Origin: Oidiodendron maius Zn
Taxonomy: Eukaryota; Ascomycota; Leotiomycetes; Myxotrichaceae
Length of the DNA stretch: 64,000 nucleotides
Reading direction: 5' to 3'
NCBI GenBank assembly: GCA_000827325.1
Contig: KN832870.1
Coordinates: forward strand, 1,736,001-1,800,000
Shown: positions 34,007 to 44,845 of the stretch, in pieces
How positions within the stretch are numbered: position 1 is the stretch's first letter
How the letters are laid out: every line of letters begins with the position of its first letter
Made by a program: the position numbers and the translations under genes
The notes under the pieces: model-generated
Told to the model about the DNA's origin: nothing
What the model saw: the letters and a program-made list of their open reading frames with translations, nothing else
Database searches by the model: none

Positions 34007-35141
34007 TCATTCGAGTGTGGATCTAAACTGGAAAATGTCGTTCAACTTTCCAAAGTCACTATCATCAGGGAGAAAGTCTGCCCTGACCTCCACAGGCTGG
34101 CCTCCGTGTTGCATAAAGAAATTCGCCTGGCTAAGAGGCAGTTTGGACCGCAGTGTGTGATTTGGGTACCATTGTGCCTATTTCATATTCTCAACAGCTT
34201 GTAACTACTGGATCATGGGATGAAGAGATTAAGATACGGGACGCACCTGGTAACCTAAAGCAAGCATTATTCTATACTGGTCGGAGTCATTGGGCATCCC
34301 AGCATGCCAAGTCCTCAGGTCTCTCAGCATAATATCTCCTTTGTCGCAAGTCGGCTGAACAGGAGGTCTTATCTTGCGCCTCTCCTCTACAACTTCGGGG
34401 AGCACGAAGCAATTCGGCTCTCCAACTCTTAACGTTGGTCTTTCCCGCTTTGCTTCAGCAGTCGCTGGGACCTGGTCGGTTCCACTCGTGTGTGCGTGAG
34501 ATCCGAGCCAAAACTCGGTAGAACCAGTGGTAGGGTTAAAGGGGCAGAGAGGAACGTTGGCGATTACAAAAAAGGGGCACTAAGGCCTGGTCAACGGTGT
34601 ATGAGGAAAAAGATTTAAGAGACTGGTACTTGAGGATGAGAGAATGTGATATCTTTGTGAACTGGCTGTCTCAATCCATGGGTTCGAGGAAGGGCGTTGT
34701 TACCCGTGACAAATCCCCAGCTTGGATTGGCACCCAGATACGCATTCATAATTTGGAGAACAAAAGGATTAAAGAAGACATCATTGTAGAGGTATTCGGG
34801 GTCTTTTAGAGGTGGCCCCTGAAGAATATTCGCTTGCAAGTCATTAGCTTCCAATGCTGGGGGGAGTACGATTGCTACGTACAGTTTACGCCCTGGTTGA
34901 AGGGTTTGGTATTATTTTTAACCAAATCATCTGCTTCTCTGGTCATATACGAGTTGATGTGATCAACATGAGCAACATCGACCACCGATTTGAGAACAAC
35001 AAAACCATCTTGATGTAACGCTTCTAGAGCTGCCTGGAGATTATCGACACCATACTTGCCGCTCTTCAATTCGGAGAGGGCAGGCGTTATGGTTCGAGGC
35101 GCGTCAGACGGACTCACAGACGTGGAAGTCACAACAGCCAT
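34007..35141 (-). CDS. PhyH-family Fe(II)/2-oxoglutarate-dependent dioxygenase
   Basis: Exons are 35141-34883, 34832-34630, 34579-34247 and 34177-34007 (321 aa). The N-terminal helices LQAALEALHQDGFVVLKSV are the usual phytanoyl-CoA dioxygenase start. The iron-binding HxD is in RQPVHKDITF and the distal histidine in LRTWHAGMP. The 2-oxoglutarate-binding arginine is probably in QYRIMLALG. TEFWLGSHAHT between them is typical of the family's fungal secondary-metabolism and catabolic members. The first intron's acceptor (GCAAG/CG, 34833) was chosen because it has a CTAATGAC branch site and restores FNQGVNSNILQ. The substrate is unknown. It shares a 454-nt divergent promoter with an NCS1 permease, suggesting a taken-up compound as substrate (inference). 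Confidence 0.88.
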
Positions 35142-35595
35142 GATTTACTCATAAGCTTTCATCAATATATTCTCGGCATGTCGTTCTGAATCCCTCCACC
35201 TCTATCAAAAGATGGGGGACTGGGTTGCTTACCTAAGCTTCACTGCTAACCCCAGACGGAAGCTTCCCAAGGAGGAAGTTGGATCCACGCTTCTTCAGAG
35301 CTTTTGTGGATTCCTGTGACCTAACTGGACAGCTGCTCGGCGATTCCGATATAAGACACGACGCAAAGGGAAAGCTCTTATCTCAAGAGGGTCTGTTAGC
35401 TGCACAGAAGATGTCGCGTGCCGTTGTGGAATCTTTTCCTTCTTCCAAACCTCCTCACCGTCGACCTGAGGGACAATGGCTTTGGCCTAACATCGAGTGT
35501 AATTACAGTGGCATTTCATCAGTGCCGGCCCAGGAACCAGGGACAACGATACCCCGCAATTTCGACGCCAATCACTACTGCCGGAGCCGCCCGTC
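35142..35595. promoter_or_regulatory. Divergent promoter with two GATA-factor sites
   Basis: This 454-nt spacer separates the dioxygenase and the NCS1 permease. Two HGATAR matches are present on the minus-strand sense: TGATAG at 35202-35207 and AGATAA at 35379-35384. Such sites are bound by nitrogen regulators of the AreA class, and paired sites are common near purine/pyrimidine permeases. The sites are short and could be chance. Confidence 0.35.
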
Positions 35596-37552
35596 ATGCG
35601 CGCTTCAGAGTTTAGGACCGTGGCAGCTGAGAAAGCCGCGACTTTCAAGAACGCATTTCGCAGTCGTGAAGGGTTTAAGAATTTCATCGAGACCAGTCCC
35701 ACCGCTCTAGACCGTCATGGAAACCCGAGCGAAAGACAGATATGGAGCAACGAGGATTTGGACCCCACCCCCCCCGAAAAGGTACAGTACTTCTCGAGCC
35801 ATTCCGGTGCGCAATTCGCACGTTACTGACTACCTCCACAGCGGACGTGGAGATGGTGGAATTATGTCACCTTCTATATGGGCCTGTCCTTTGGAAATTG
35901 GACTTTGGGCAGTACCATGGTTGGCATTGGATTGAATTGGTGGCAGAGCATTCTCGTGATCTTCGCCAGTCAGACTATCTCGTCCATCGCGATGTTTTTC
36001 AACTCCAGGTGCGCCAGTGTCTACCACATTGGTTATCCAGTCGTGGCACGCAGTGTCTTTGGCATGTGGGGAAGCTATTATTTTGTCGGTGCAAGAGCTG
36101 CTTTGGCCATCATTTGGTATGGTGTCCAGCGTAAGTCACTCCCGTTCCGGTCGCAATTTACTCGTAGCTGACTCTTCTGTAGTATATTCTGGTGCGAGTT
36201 TTATGTCAAATATTCTTCGCTGCATCTTTGGACACTATTATACCGACATTCCCAACCATATTCCTGAGTCTGTTGGAATAACGACAGCCGGCATGCTATC
36301 CTTCTTCCTGTTTTGGCTCGTTCATTTTCCATTCTGCGCTTTCCGCCCATACCAGCTTCGTACATTCTTCTGGTTCAAGTCGATCATAGTTCTTCCGGCC
36401 GTGTGGGGCCTATTCATCTTTTGCATGGTGAACACGAAAGCGAATCTAGGCTCTGTCTATACCTCCTCTTTCAAGGGCAGCAAGGCATGGTTTATTATGT
36501 ACGCCATTAATAGTGGGATGGGGAACACAGCAACTCTCATTACCAATCAACCGGATATTGCAAGATGGAGTAAAACCAAGACAGGTGCCCAGTGGTCTCA
36601 ACTTATCACGAATCCAATTGCAGTCACCGTCTCCGCCTCCCTCGGCATTCTCGCCACGGCGGCCATCAACAACACGTGGGGCAAGAACCTCTGGAATCCA
36701 TGGGACTTGCTCGAAGCAATCTTGGATAGGTACTGGTCGGGATCCACCCGATTTGCAGTTTTCCTTTTGGCGTTCTGCTGGATGGTGTCAATCCTTGGAA
36801 CCAACATTGCTGCCAACATGATACCGTTCGGATCTGATAGTAGTATGCTGCTGCCACGCTACATTACCATTCCTCGAGGACAATACATTGTTGAGTTCCT
36901 CGCTTTTGCTATCTGTCCATGGAAGATTCTTAGTTCCGCTGCCGTCTTCACAACGTTCCTTTCCGGATATGGCCTCTTCATGGCCAGTGTTGTCGCTATC
37001 ATGATTTGCGATTGTAAGTTTCGTACATTATCTTGACGGATAATATACCCATTCGAGAAGACAGACTTCGTTGCAGTTCTGCAAGGTCGAAGCTAATTAT
37101 CTGCAGATTACCTCCTTACTAAAGGAAATGTATACATTGGCCGGCTTTACAATGGGACGAAATCCAACCAAAACTACTATTACCACCTTGGTTGGAATCT
37201 CCAAGCGGTCATAGCATATCTTGCTGGAATCTCTCTCCCTTTTGCGGGCTTTGTTGGAACACTAGGAGCGCACGTCTCTACTGCAGCATCAGACCTTGGC
37301 GACCTGGGATGGCTTATATCCTTTTCTTGCAGCTTTATCGTGTACTATGTGCTCTGTCTTGTCTGGCCAACAAAGAACCAGAAGTTAATCAGGGAGGCGG
37401 GTCTACGATGGGAAGAACTAGGTGATGCGCCCATTATCGCAGAGGATGGAACTGAAATCGTGGAAGAAGGGAAGATAGTACGAGAGCGCAGCGTCAACGA
37501 GGATGGAGACGGAGTATTCCGGGAGACATACAGAGCGAACAAAGACTTTTAG
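35596..37552 (+). CDS. NCS1-family nucleobase/allantoin/uridine permease (Fur type)
   Basis: Proton symporter of the NCS1 family, whose fungal Fur members import uracil, allantoin, uridine or related ring compounds across the plasma membrane. Exons are 35596-35781, 35842-36130, 36183-37013 and 37107-37552 (583 aa). After a hydrophilic N-terminus the first membrane block reads WWNYVTFYMGLSFGNWTLGSTMVGIGLNWW, with the NCS1 helix 1 features. Further blocks are YHIGYPVVARSVFGMWG, the NQPDIARW loop, and GTNIAANMIPFG. The acidic C-terminal tail is typical of endocytosed permeases. About 12 hydrophobic segments are visible. Exact substrate cannot be told by eye. Confidence 0.92.
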
Positions 37553-38659
37553 CTGTCGAGTATAAATGCTATCTAGAATATTCGCAGAATGACAATCCAT
37601 TGCACTTAAAGCTAAATCGAAGATTCTCATCCTTGTATTAGAGATTAACGGATATGATGTCTCGCAGCGGTAGGGACTAAAGACGGAGCTGAACCTGTTC
37701 TGAGATAAAAGATGCCGTTGAAAAGGGGGGTTAAGCGAGTTCCAGATCTCAGCACATGCTGGTGGGTGAACCAGAACATATAACTTTACGTTACTACTCC
37801 CTTTGCGGTTTTCTGGCCACATCTATATATTGCTCCGAAGCAGGTAATAATCTATTTGCTACCACTAGGAATGAGATCCTGGTTTGAGATATGATAGCCA
37901 CCCAGAGGTTCGTCCAACCTATTGCTGTGGTTCGGACGCAATCTTGGCATACTGGTTCTAGATGTGCAGCCAACCACCAAGCCCGCCTCGTCTCATCGAA
38001 CACTTAACTAAGTTTGCCTCTTCAAAATGACTCCGAGCTCCTGACAATGCTCATAAATCTCAGGCGAGAGGAGCCTTTCCAGGTTGATTTAGGAGCGTAT
38101 CACGTGACAAGCATCCTCTTCCTGACTTCTGCATCAAGTAAAATGTCTCAGTATCCTTTGTATCATCAAGAACCAGCCAATTATATATGGCAACTATATA
38201 TGCGAAAGGTGGGTGTCTGAACTGGCCTGCAGAACGTACACTGACACGTCGACAGGCATGTGTAGTCGGTGTTGCAAAACTGTAACACCTGCGAATAATC
38301 TATGCGGCTGAATAACCAGCCCCCAATCCCCATCAACAAGCAAGGCTTTCATTTGTGGCTACAAATATGCGCTCCTACCAGGTTATGTCTGGCGAATGGG
38401 CCGGAAATACGCTGCGGCCTGGGGAAGCTTCTCTGGGCAGCTAGAAATTGTGGCTTTCCCAGCGTCTGCCTGGCTGTGATGACTGCAGAAACCTGCGATG
38501 ACTCGCGAGGCTGTGGCCCGACCTTCCAATATAATTTGTGTCCACGCGCACACCATGTCTGTTACCAGATAAATACGAAGTCATCCCCTCTTCTCCCATC
38601 TCAGGCACTCGCTCCTCTGCAACAGCGCCAGTAATCGTGGTCTTCGCCCTGCAGCAATC
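37553..38659. other. Intergenic stretch, 1.1 kb
   Basis: No convincing gene. A CACGTG palindrome (TCACGTGA) lies at 38101-38106. The last few hundred bases should hold the calpain-like gene promoter. Confidence 0.4.
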
Positions 38660-41600
38660 ATGAGCGAGGCCGACTACGGCACCAGTGATGTTGAGCGGGA
38701 ACGACGCGCTGCGCCGCCACCACCACCGCCTTTTGATCAGAAGTCGAAATCGAAAAAGAAGAAGAAATTACCGCCTCAAGAAGCTATTGACAAAATATGG
38801 TCGCGCTTCTCAGCAGCGAAATTCAGCAAGGCTACCACAATCTTGCCGCAGCTACGCTCCGACTGTCTCAAAGCTACCCCGCTTCCGAATCCGCGACCAA
38901 ACAACCTACTAGTGTCCGAAGACTATGAAAGAGCCGTACAAGAATGTAGGACGAGAGTCAAGAAGCTTATACAAGAGTGCAAGAGGGTGAACATGCGATA
39001 CCGCGATCCGACCTTCGACATCGACTGGGATCTGAAGTGGGAGAAAGGCGACTGCCTTAACGGCCTTGGAAAAGACAAGTTTGACCTTGATGGTCATATA
39101 TTTTCCAACCTACATGCGTCTGTACCTAAGGCTGTGAAGAGAGTCCATGAGATATTTGAAAACCCGACATTCTTGAAGGAAAAAATATCTCCAGCGGATG
39201 TCAAGCAAGGAAATCTTGGTAATTGCTGGCTAATGGCCAGTCTGACAGCCCTGGCGAATATGGAGAAGGGAATTCAAAGGATCTGCATTGAGTACGATAC
39301 AAGTAAGTCTCTGTAACGTTTCTGTGGAATTATAACCAACCAAGACCAGAAATTGGAATCTATGGATTTGTATTTCATAGAGGTAAGTTTACAGAAGAAA
39401 TTCGTGACAATACAATTAAAGCTGAAGAATTATGCCTATCTTCGTACCTGTAATTTGTATATGCGAAATATACGATTCGGAACAACTCGTTACTTTGTGA
39501 CGTGACGCTAACTGACTTCCTTAGATGGCGAGTGGATCATATCTATCATTGATGACAAGTTGTATCTTAAATCACCAGATTGGGATTCTCCATCAGTTCA
39601 ACGACACTTACTAGAGCAGATAGATCGAGAAGATGTTGAGAAAGAATACAGGAAAACTTATCAGACTGGCTCTCAGGCCTTGTTTTTTGCATACTGTCGA
39701 GACCAGAATGAAACTTGGCTGCCATTGTTGGAGAAGGCGTATGCAAAAGCCCATGGCGATTACGCAGCACTTTCAGGAGGTTGGATTGGGTACGCTTTAT
39801 CCACATATGTAGCTTTCTGAGCTGACATCTGGCAGAGAGGGTATCGAAGACCTCACAGGGGGGGTTACTACCGAACTCCTTACCTCCGATATCCTGGATA
39901 CAGATGAGTTCTGGAATAATGAGATCCTTAAAGTGAACGAAGAATTTTTATTCGGTTGTGCGACAGGCCTCCTTGATGGCGGCTATGGCAATAGGGACGG
40001 AATTTCTGAGGGCCATGCTTATGTTATCATGGAAGCCCGTCAACTGTCCACTGGACAGCGACTTGTAAAACTTCGGTATGACACAATCTCCTTTTATTGA
40101 GGTCTTTGCTAATAATATAGGAATCCTTGGGGCAAGGGCAAAAAGGGTAACTGGGAAGGCCCGTGGTCCGATGGAAGCAAAGAATTCACGCCCGAAGCGC
40201 AAGCTGAATTGAACCACAAGTTTGGCAATGACAGCGTATTTTGGATCTCCTTTGAAGATTTACTCCGCAAATATCAACACTTTGATCGTACTAGGCTCTT
40301 TATGGACTCGCCAGATTGGCGTGTGACTCAGAAGTGGATCAGCGTTGAAGTCCCTTGGAATGCTGAATTCGAGCAGAGGTTTCGAGTTGTGCTTAAGAAA
40401 GAATCGCCAGTTGTGCTCGTACTTAGCCAACTTGATGATAGATACTTTGATGGTTTGCAGGGACAGTACAGTTTCAGACTGCAGTTTCGATTGCACAATG
40501 TTGATTCACCTAGTGAAGAGGATTATATTGTTCGAAGCCACGGGAATTATCTCATGGAACGCAGTGTAGTTACCGAGCTCAAGAGTCTTCCTGCTGGCGC
40601 ATACTCAGTATTTGTCATGGTGGTGGCTGACAGAGATACGGATATACTTTCGGTGGAAGACGTTATTAAGGATCAGTGCCGACGGAAGGTGGATAATAAC
40701 AAACTGGCCCGGGTGGGAATGGCATACGATCTTGCCCATCAGAAAGCGGCTGCGCACATGGAGTCTAAGGCGGCAATTCGAAAGGCTCGAGAGAAAGCCA
40801 AAATTAAAGAAGAGAGAATAGCTAATCGCCGAAAGATCTGGGAGAATCGTCATCTGACTAGGAATGTCGTTCGAAAACAGTGCAAGAAGAACAATGAGAA
40901 GCGGGAGCAGAAGATGCACAAACAGGACTCGGAAGCAAAAGAAGGTAATGAGACACGACGGCATAGGAGGTCCAACCCTAAGGATAACATTTCCATACGG
41001 TTGGATCGAGAGGATAAGGCTGTTCAAACGGAAGATTCGTTTAAAACTGCCTTATCAGAGGCAGAGGCGCCCCAATCGATACCTCAAAATGAGAATGATA
41101 AAGGGGTACAAACAGAAGACTTGTCTGTGTCACTCGCGGAATCTCAAGACACTCTCGAGACACCCGAGAGTGGCCTAACTTCTCCTCGACCAATCCGACT
41201 GCCCGGCGATGGCCAGGGACCGACCCCCGGAGGAGTTTACATCCACGAACGAGGTCGACGCAGAAGCTATTCTCCCCCACGTCGTTCGCGAGAATTTCCT
41301 CGACGGCACGAGTATGTAACCTCGGAAGGGGAGTCGAGCGCGAGTCCTGTCTCCGATTTCGAAGCTTTATTCAGCGATGATGAACCATCACTTAGGCCTC
41401 GACGCATGTCTATGAATATGAACGTAAACCCTGGCGACCCTCCACCTCGCAGCAATCAGAAGAGGAGCAAGGAGAGTGACGACGATGAACCAGAGCCTTG
41501 GAATGCTGTCTGCATTGTAGGGCTCAGAGTATATAGCAAAGATGAAGAACTGGATGTAATGATTTATGAAGAAGGTTTTAACGATGTGGAGAAGCTCGAG

Positions 41601-41735
41601 GGAGAAAGAGTCGAGGACCCGGGAACCGATGGTGATGTTGAAGATTGTGAAGAAGAAGAGCCTGAGAAAGGGGAGATAACTAATAAAGCAGAAGATAAGG
41701 TTCAATCAGCAAAAGACGAAGGATGCGGCAACTGA
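38660..41735 (+). CDS. Calpain-like cysteine protease (family C2)
   Basis: Exons are 38660-39302, 39350-39382, 39525-39789, 39836-40075 and 40121-41735 (931 aa). The calpain core has the catalytic cysteine in QGNLGNCWLMASL (about residue 195), the histidine in GISEGHAYVIMEAR and the asparagine in LRNPWGKGKKGNW, so it is predicted active. A beta-sandwich-like domain follows (VTQKWISVEVPW, then RVVLKKESPVVLVLSQLDDRYF). Next comes a long Lys/Arg-rich helical stretch, an Arg/Ser-rich linker with RRRSYSPPRRSREF, and an acidic tail. The N-terminus has a proline run and a KKKKK stretch. There are no EF hands, so it is an atypical calpain. An alternative intron 41700-41770 would give another acidic end, with stop at 41848. 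Substrates are unknown. Confidence 0.88.
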
Positions 41736-42031
41736 AGAGGTTTCCGAATGTGTCCGATACGGCTGAACAGAGCAGAACGGATAGAGAGAAGGAAGAATTA
41801 GACACTAAGAAGGAAGAGAGTGCTACGCTTGAGGAAGCTCATAGCTAACCCATAGGAAGGAAGAGGAGGAAGATTAGGCATGGAGTTTCTCTTGTGCGCG
41901 CCTGCTTTCCTATGATGATACCAGCTGGATTGGCTTACGGCTCCATGATTTTCCTTGAGCGTGGCACTTCCCAGGCAGAAGGTAGCACACCCTGCTCATT
42001 TTCGGTAGATATATTGCACAACTCATCCTTA

Positions 42032-42543
42032 TCATGAAGTCTTCTCCCCTTGAATCGTAGCCACAACTTTCCGCTGGTGTCTGCTCGCTCTGAACTCCAA
42101 GTACCACACTCCTTGCCACGTGCCTGTGCGCAACCGCCCATCTTGTATGGGAATAGTAACACTGGCTCCTATCAGTGCGCTTTTTATATGTGCCTAGATT
42201 CACTAATTAACAATCTACATCCACTTTTCGCGACCATACTCATTTCCCAACAAACTTGTGCACTCACAGGCATATCATCCAACCCCTCCGCACTGTGTCT
42301 ATACAAATCCCCCTTCTTGTCCTCCGGCGCAATGCGATCCAGCGCATCACTCATATCGGCTCTGACATCCTCGTCCCAATTCTCGTTCAGTGACAATGCG
42401 CAGGATGTGTGTTGGATGAACAGATTGAGCAGGCCGATTTTATAAGTCTTTAGCTCCGGCAGCTCACGCAGTATCTCGTCGGTGATAAGGTAGCTGCCCC
42501 TCGATTTAGGAGAGAGGGTAATGGTCTTCTGGAACCAGGACAT
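42032..42543 (-). CDS. YjbQ/UPF0047 family protein
   Basis: Exons are 42543-42268 and 42193-42032 (145 aa). Matches the small, widely conserved YjbQ family in length and motifs: FIQHTSCALSLNENWDEDV (conserved His and Glu), HSAEGLDDMPAHIK, and GTWQGVWYLEFR near the end. Some bacterial members show weak thiamine-phosphate-synthase-like activity in complementation, but the physiological role is unsettled, and in fungi it is unknown. The 74-nt intron falls between DDMP and AHIK, in the middle of the most conserved loop. Confidence 0.92.
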
Positions 42544-43330
42544 GTGCGCGGATTGAATGACGTACGAAGGAGTGGTTCGGGGTGAGAAGAGATGGAGGGG
42601 GAGAGACCAGCTGGTTTTGGCGGGGTTAGTTAGGTATAGGAATTAGAAGGCGAACCTACAGAGAGTGAAAAAGGCCTGGGAAGAGGGCGAGTAGAATGAA
42701 TATTAGAAGCAGCAATGTTACACTGCCAGACGTTGTTGCGGAGTTTCGAAATGGCATTTATTTGCGGTTTCTTTTGGATGTCTGTTGTCGTCATTGGTGG
42801 GTATTGAATCTACGCGTGAAGTATTCAAGCGAGCCAGCGAACGACCTCCCCTTCCCCTCCTCCCTTAGATTATATGTCGCCTAGTAAACAAAGAGATAAG
42901 ATCTTACCATTCAAGTAGGGGTTGAAAATATTGGCTTGTTCATAAAGAGCTGGAAACATCAATTACTTGGAGTATTTCTAATTCCGCGCTAAATACTAGC
43001 AGTGCAAAGCTATCCCCGTTGAAAAAAAAAAGCGATATACTTTCTCTAGTCAGTGTTGCGAAAACCCTCCCGAAATATGATCTGTGCTAGAATTAGCAAC
43101 AGCGATCCACACAAACGTCCAAGCTAGCCTTCATCTCCCAGCCCGCTACCAGACCAGAGTAAGAACGTGCCAAAGATACCATCGGTAAGAGCGAATTTCT
43201 ACCCCAACCATGAGGTAAGTAAGCTGCGACAGCCTTAAACTGGATTGACTTGAACTTAGTTGGCTGAGCAACTCTGAAGAACGGAGAAGGATTTCGCCAC
43301 GTAACTTTAATTGGCAGGTGCGGACTTCAT
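42544..43330. other. Intergenic stretch, 790 nt
   Basis: Lies between two minus-strand genes and includes the YjbQ-family promoter. A short A-run (about 43021-43032) is the only simple sequence. No gene seen. Confidence 0.4.
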
Positions 43331-44845
43331 TTACCAGCCATCGTACTCGTTGTTTTGGATACCACTATCCCAGTTTCCGCCAGTTGTTCCTGAATTTTCC
43401 CAGTTGGTATTATTTTCATTTTTTCCACCCGAAGAGTTGCGAGAGTTGTTATTATTGTTATTTCTACCATTCCAAGAATTTTGAGAGTGGTTATTATTAC
43501 TGCTATTTCCACCACCCTGGGTACTTTGAGCGGCTGACATATCACCCCATGGGGCCGGTGTCTTTGGTGGACTCCAAGAGCTGTCGTTATTGCTATTGGA
43601 GCTATTATGTCCTGGGTTTGATTCAAAGTTGTTTGAATTGTTGTTATTATTATTGCTAGAATTGCCTCCCCAAGAATTGTTGTTGAGCTGATTATTGGAG
43701 TTGTCATCCCAGCTATTGTTGGAGTTTTGGTTGTTATTTGGACCATCCGTTCCTCCTGAGCTCCATCCATTTGATTGGTTCTTGTTGCCTCCACTGGCAG
43801 TATTATTTGAGGTTTGGTTGTTCTCACTCCAATTATTACCTCCACAGCTCGAAGATTTATTATTAATATTTGTATTGTCATTACTCCATCCCCAGCCCGA
43901 CGCTGGGTTTGAATCATTGTTATTCCATCCAGAACCATTTTGATTGCCATTGTTATTTTCACTCGGCCAACTGCCTGGAACTGCACCTTGTTGATTTTGA
44001 GTGCTAGGCCAGCTGTTATTGCCTCCAGGCTGCTGGTTTTGTTGATTGGGAGCACCGTGTCCTACACCTAGGGCGGTGGAGGGACCGAGAGGGGTGAGCG
44101 AACTGCCATAGATGGGGCCGTGATAGACACGCATTATTCCCGTTCGAATGTCGAAGAAGGCATTTGGGCGTGGATCGGAAGGAGTCTCAATGACATCCTC
44201 GCAGATCAGAACCACGGCCCTAGGGTCTCTAATATTGCGAGAAGCCATGTCGCGTAAGCGTGCAAAACGAACCAAGGCTTCCAAGTTGGGTGTGGAGGGG
44301 TTGCTTTGCTTAAGGAACCTGGGTGGGTTGTTTCGAGCTTCCGGGTTGCTTTGGCGGTTCTGATGTTGGTGCTGGAAAGATTGGTTATGTTGATTATTCG
44401 TCTGGTTGTTATTGCTATTTCTATGTTGACTGTATTGAGTTTGATCTTTAGTCTGCTTCTTCTGGCTCTTAGCCGACTTGGCCTTCGATTCACTTTTATT
44501 ACACGTGCAACCGCAGTGTTCACAGCCGCTTTGATTCTCAGTGTCGCCACTAGAATCGTTTGTTTTCTTGCCCTCACCTGTTGATTTCAGCGATGACTTC
44601 TTTGGAGGCTTATCAAAATGCACTTTCTTCAGCTCCTTCGAAATCGATTCGGGGCTGTTATCGGATGATGAGGAGCATCTGCAGTTGGAGTCACTTGTCT
44701 CCACGTGTACCACCACCTTCCTGTGAGGAGACCTTGATCGACGTCCTGATCCACGAGGATTAGGCATCAGAAACAGCTCGTCGTCTCTAGGGACCGGCAT
44801 GCCGACCACCCACTCCATGAAATTGCGTGGTCTCCACCTCGGCAT
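43331..44845 (-). CDS. Asn/Ser/Gly-rich protein with a tryptophan (GW/WG-like) repeat tail
   Basis: One uninterrupted frame of 504 aa; I recognise no named family. The N-terminus (MPRWRPRNFMEWVVGMP) is followed by an Arg/Ser stretch, a KKVHF sequence (a possible RVxF protein-phosphatase-1 docking motif), a cysteine cluster (GCEHCGCTC), and an Asn/Gln/His-rich linker. A short ordered core at about residues 188-250 (LVRFARLRDMASRNIRDPRAV, then FFDIRTGIMRVYHGPIYG) is probably the conserved domain. From residue 279 to the end the chain is Asn/Gly/Ser-rich with 15 single tryptophans every 10-20 residues, in contexts such as SGWGWSN, NSWGGN, APWGDM and GNWDSG. That pattern resembles Argonaute-hook (GW182/Tas3-like) regions. 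The repeat also opens a long shadow frame. Confidence 0.8.
   Translation of the reverse strand: MPRWRPRNFMEWVVGMPVPRDDELFLMPNPRGSGRRSRSPHRKVVVHVETSDSNCRCSSSSDNSPESISKELKKVHFDKPPKKSSLKSTGEGKKTNDSSGDTENQSGCEHCGCTCNKSESKAKSAKSQKKQTKDQTQYSQHRNSNNNQTNNQHNQSFQHQHQNRQSNPEARNNPPRFLKQSNPSTPNLEALVRFARLRDMASRNIRDPRAVVLICEDVIETPSDPRPNAFFDIRTGIMRVYHGPIYGSSLTPLGPSTALGVGHGAPNQQNQQPGGNNSWPSTQNQQGAVPGSWPSENNNGNQNGSGWNNNDSNPASGWGWSNDNTNINNKSSSCGGNNWSENNQTSNNTASGGNKNQSNGWSSGGTDGPNNNQNSNNSWDDNSNNQLNNNSWGGNSSNNNNNNSNNFESNPGHNSSNSNNDSSWSPPKTPAPWGDMSAAQSTQGGGNSSNNNHSQNSWNGRNNNNNNSRNSSGGKNENNTNWENSGTTGGNWDSGIQNNEYDGW

Noticed and set aside
34833-34882. Nearer acceptor giving a 26-nt intron in the dioxygenase gene
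   Set aside because: Too short for a fungal intron; the acceptor at 34833 has a branch site and gives the expected FNQGVNSNILQ.
43327-44055. Long minus-strand frame rich in Thr/Ile overlapping the tryptophan-repeat gene
   Set aside because: It is a shadow produced by the AAC/AAT-rich repeat codons in another frame, with no family features.
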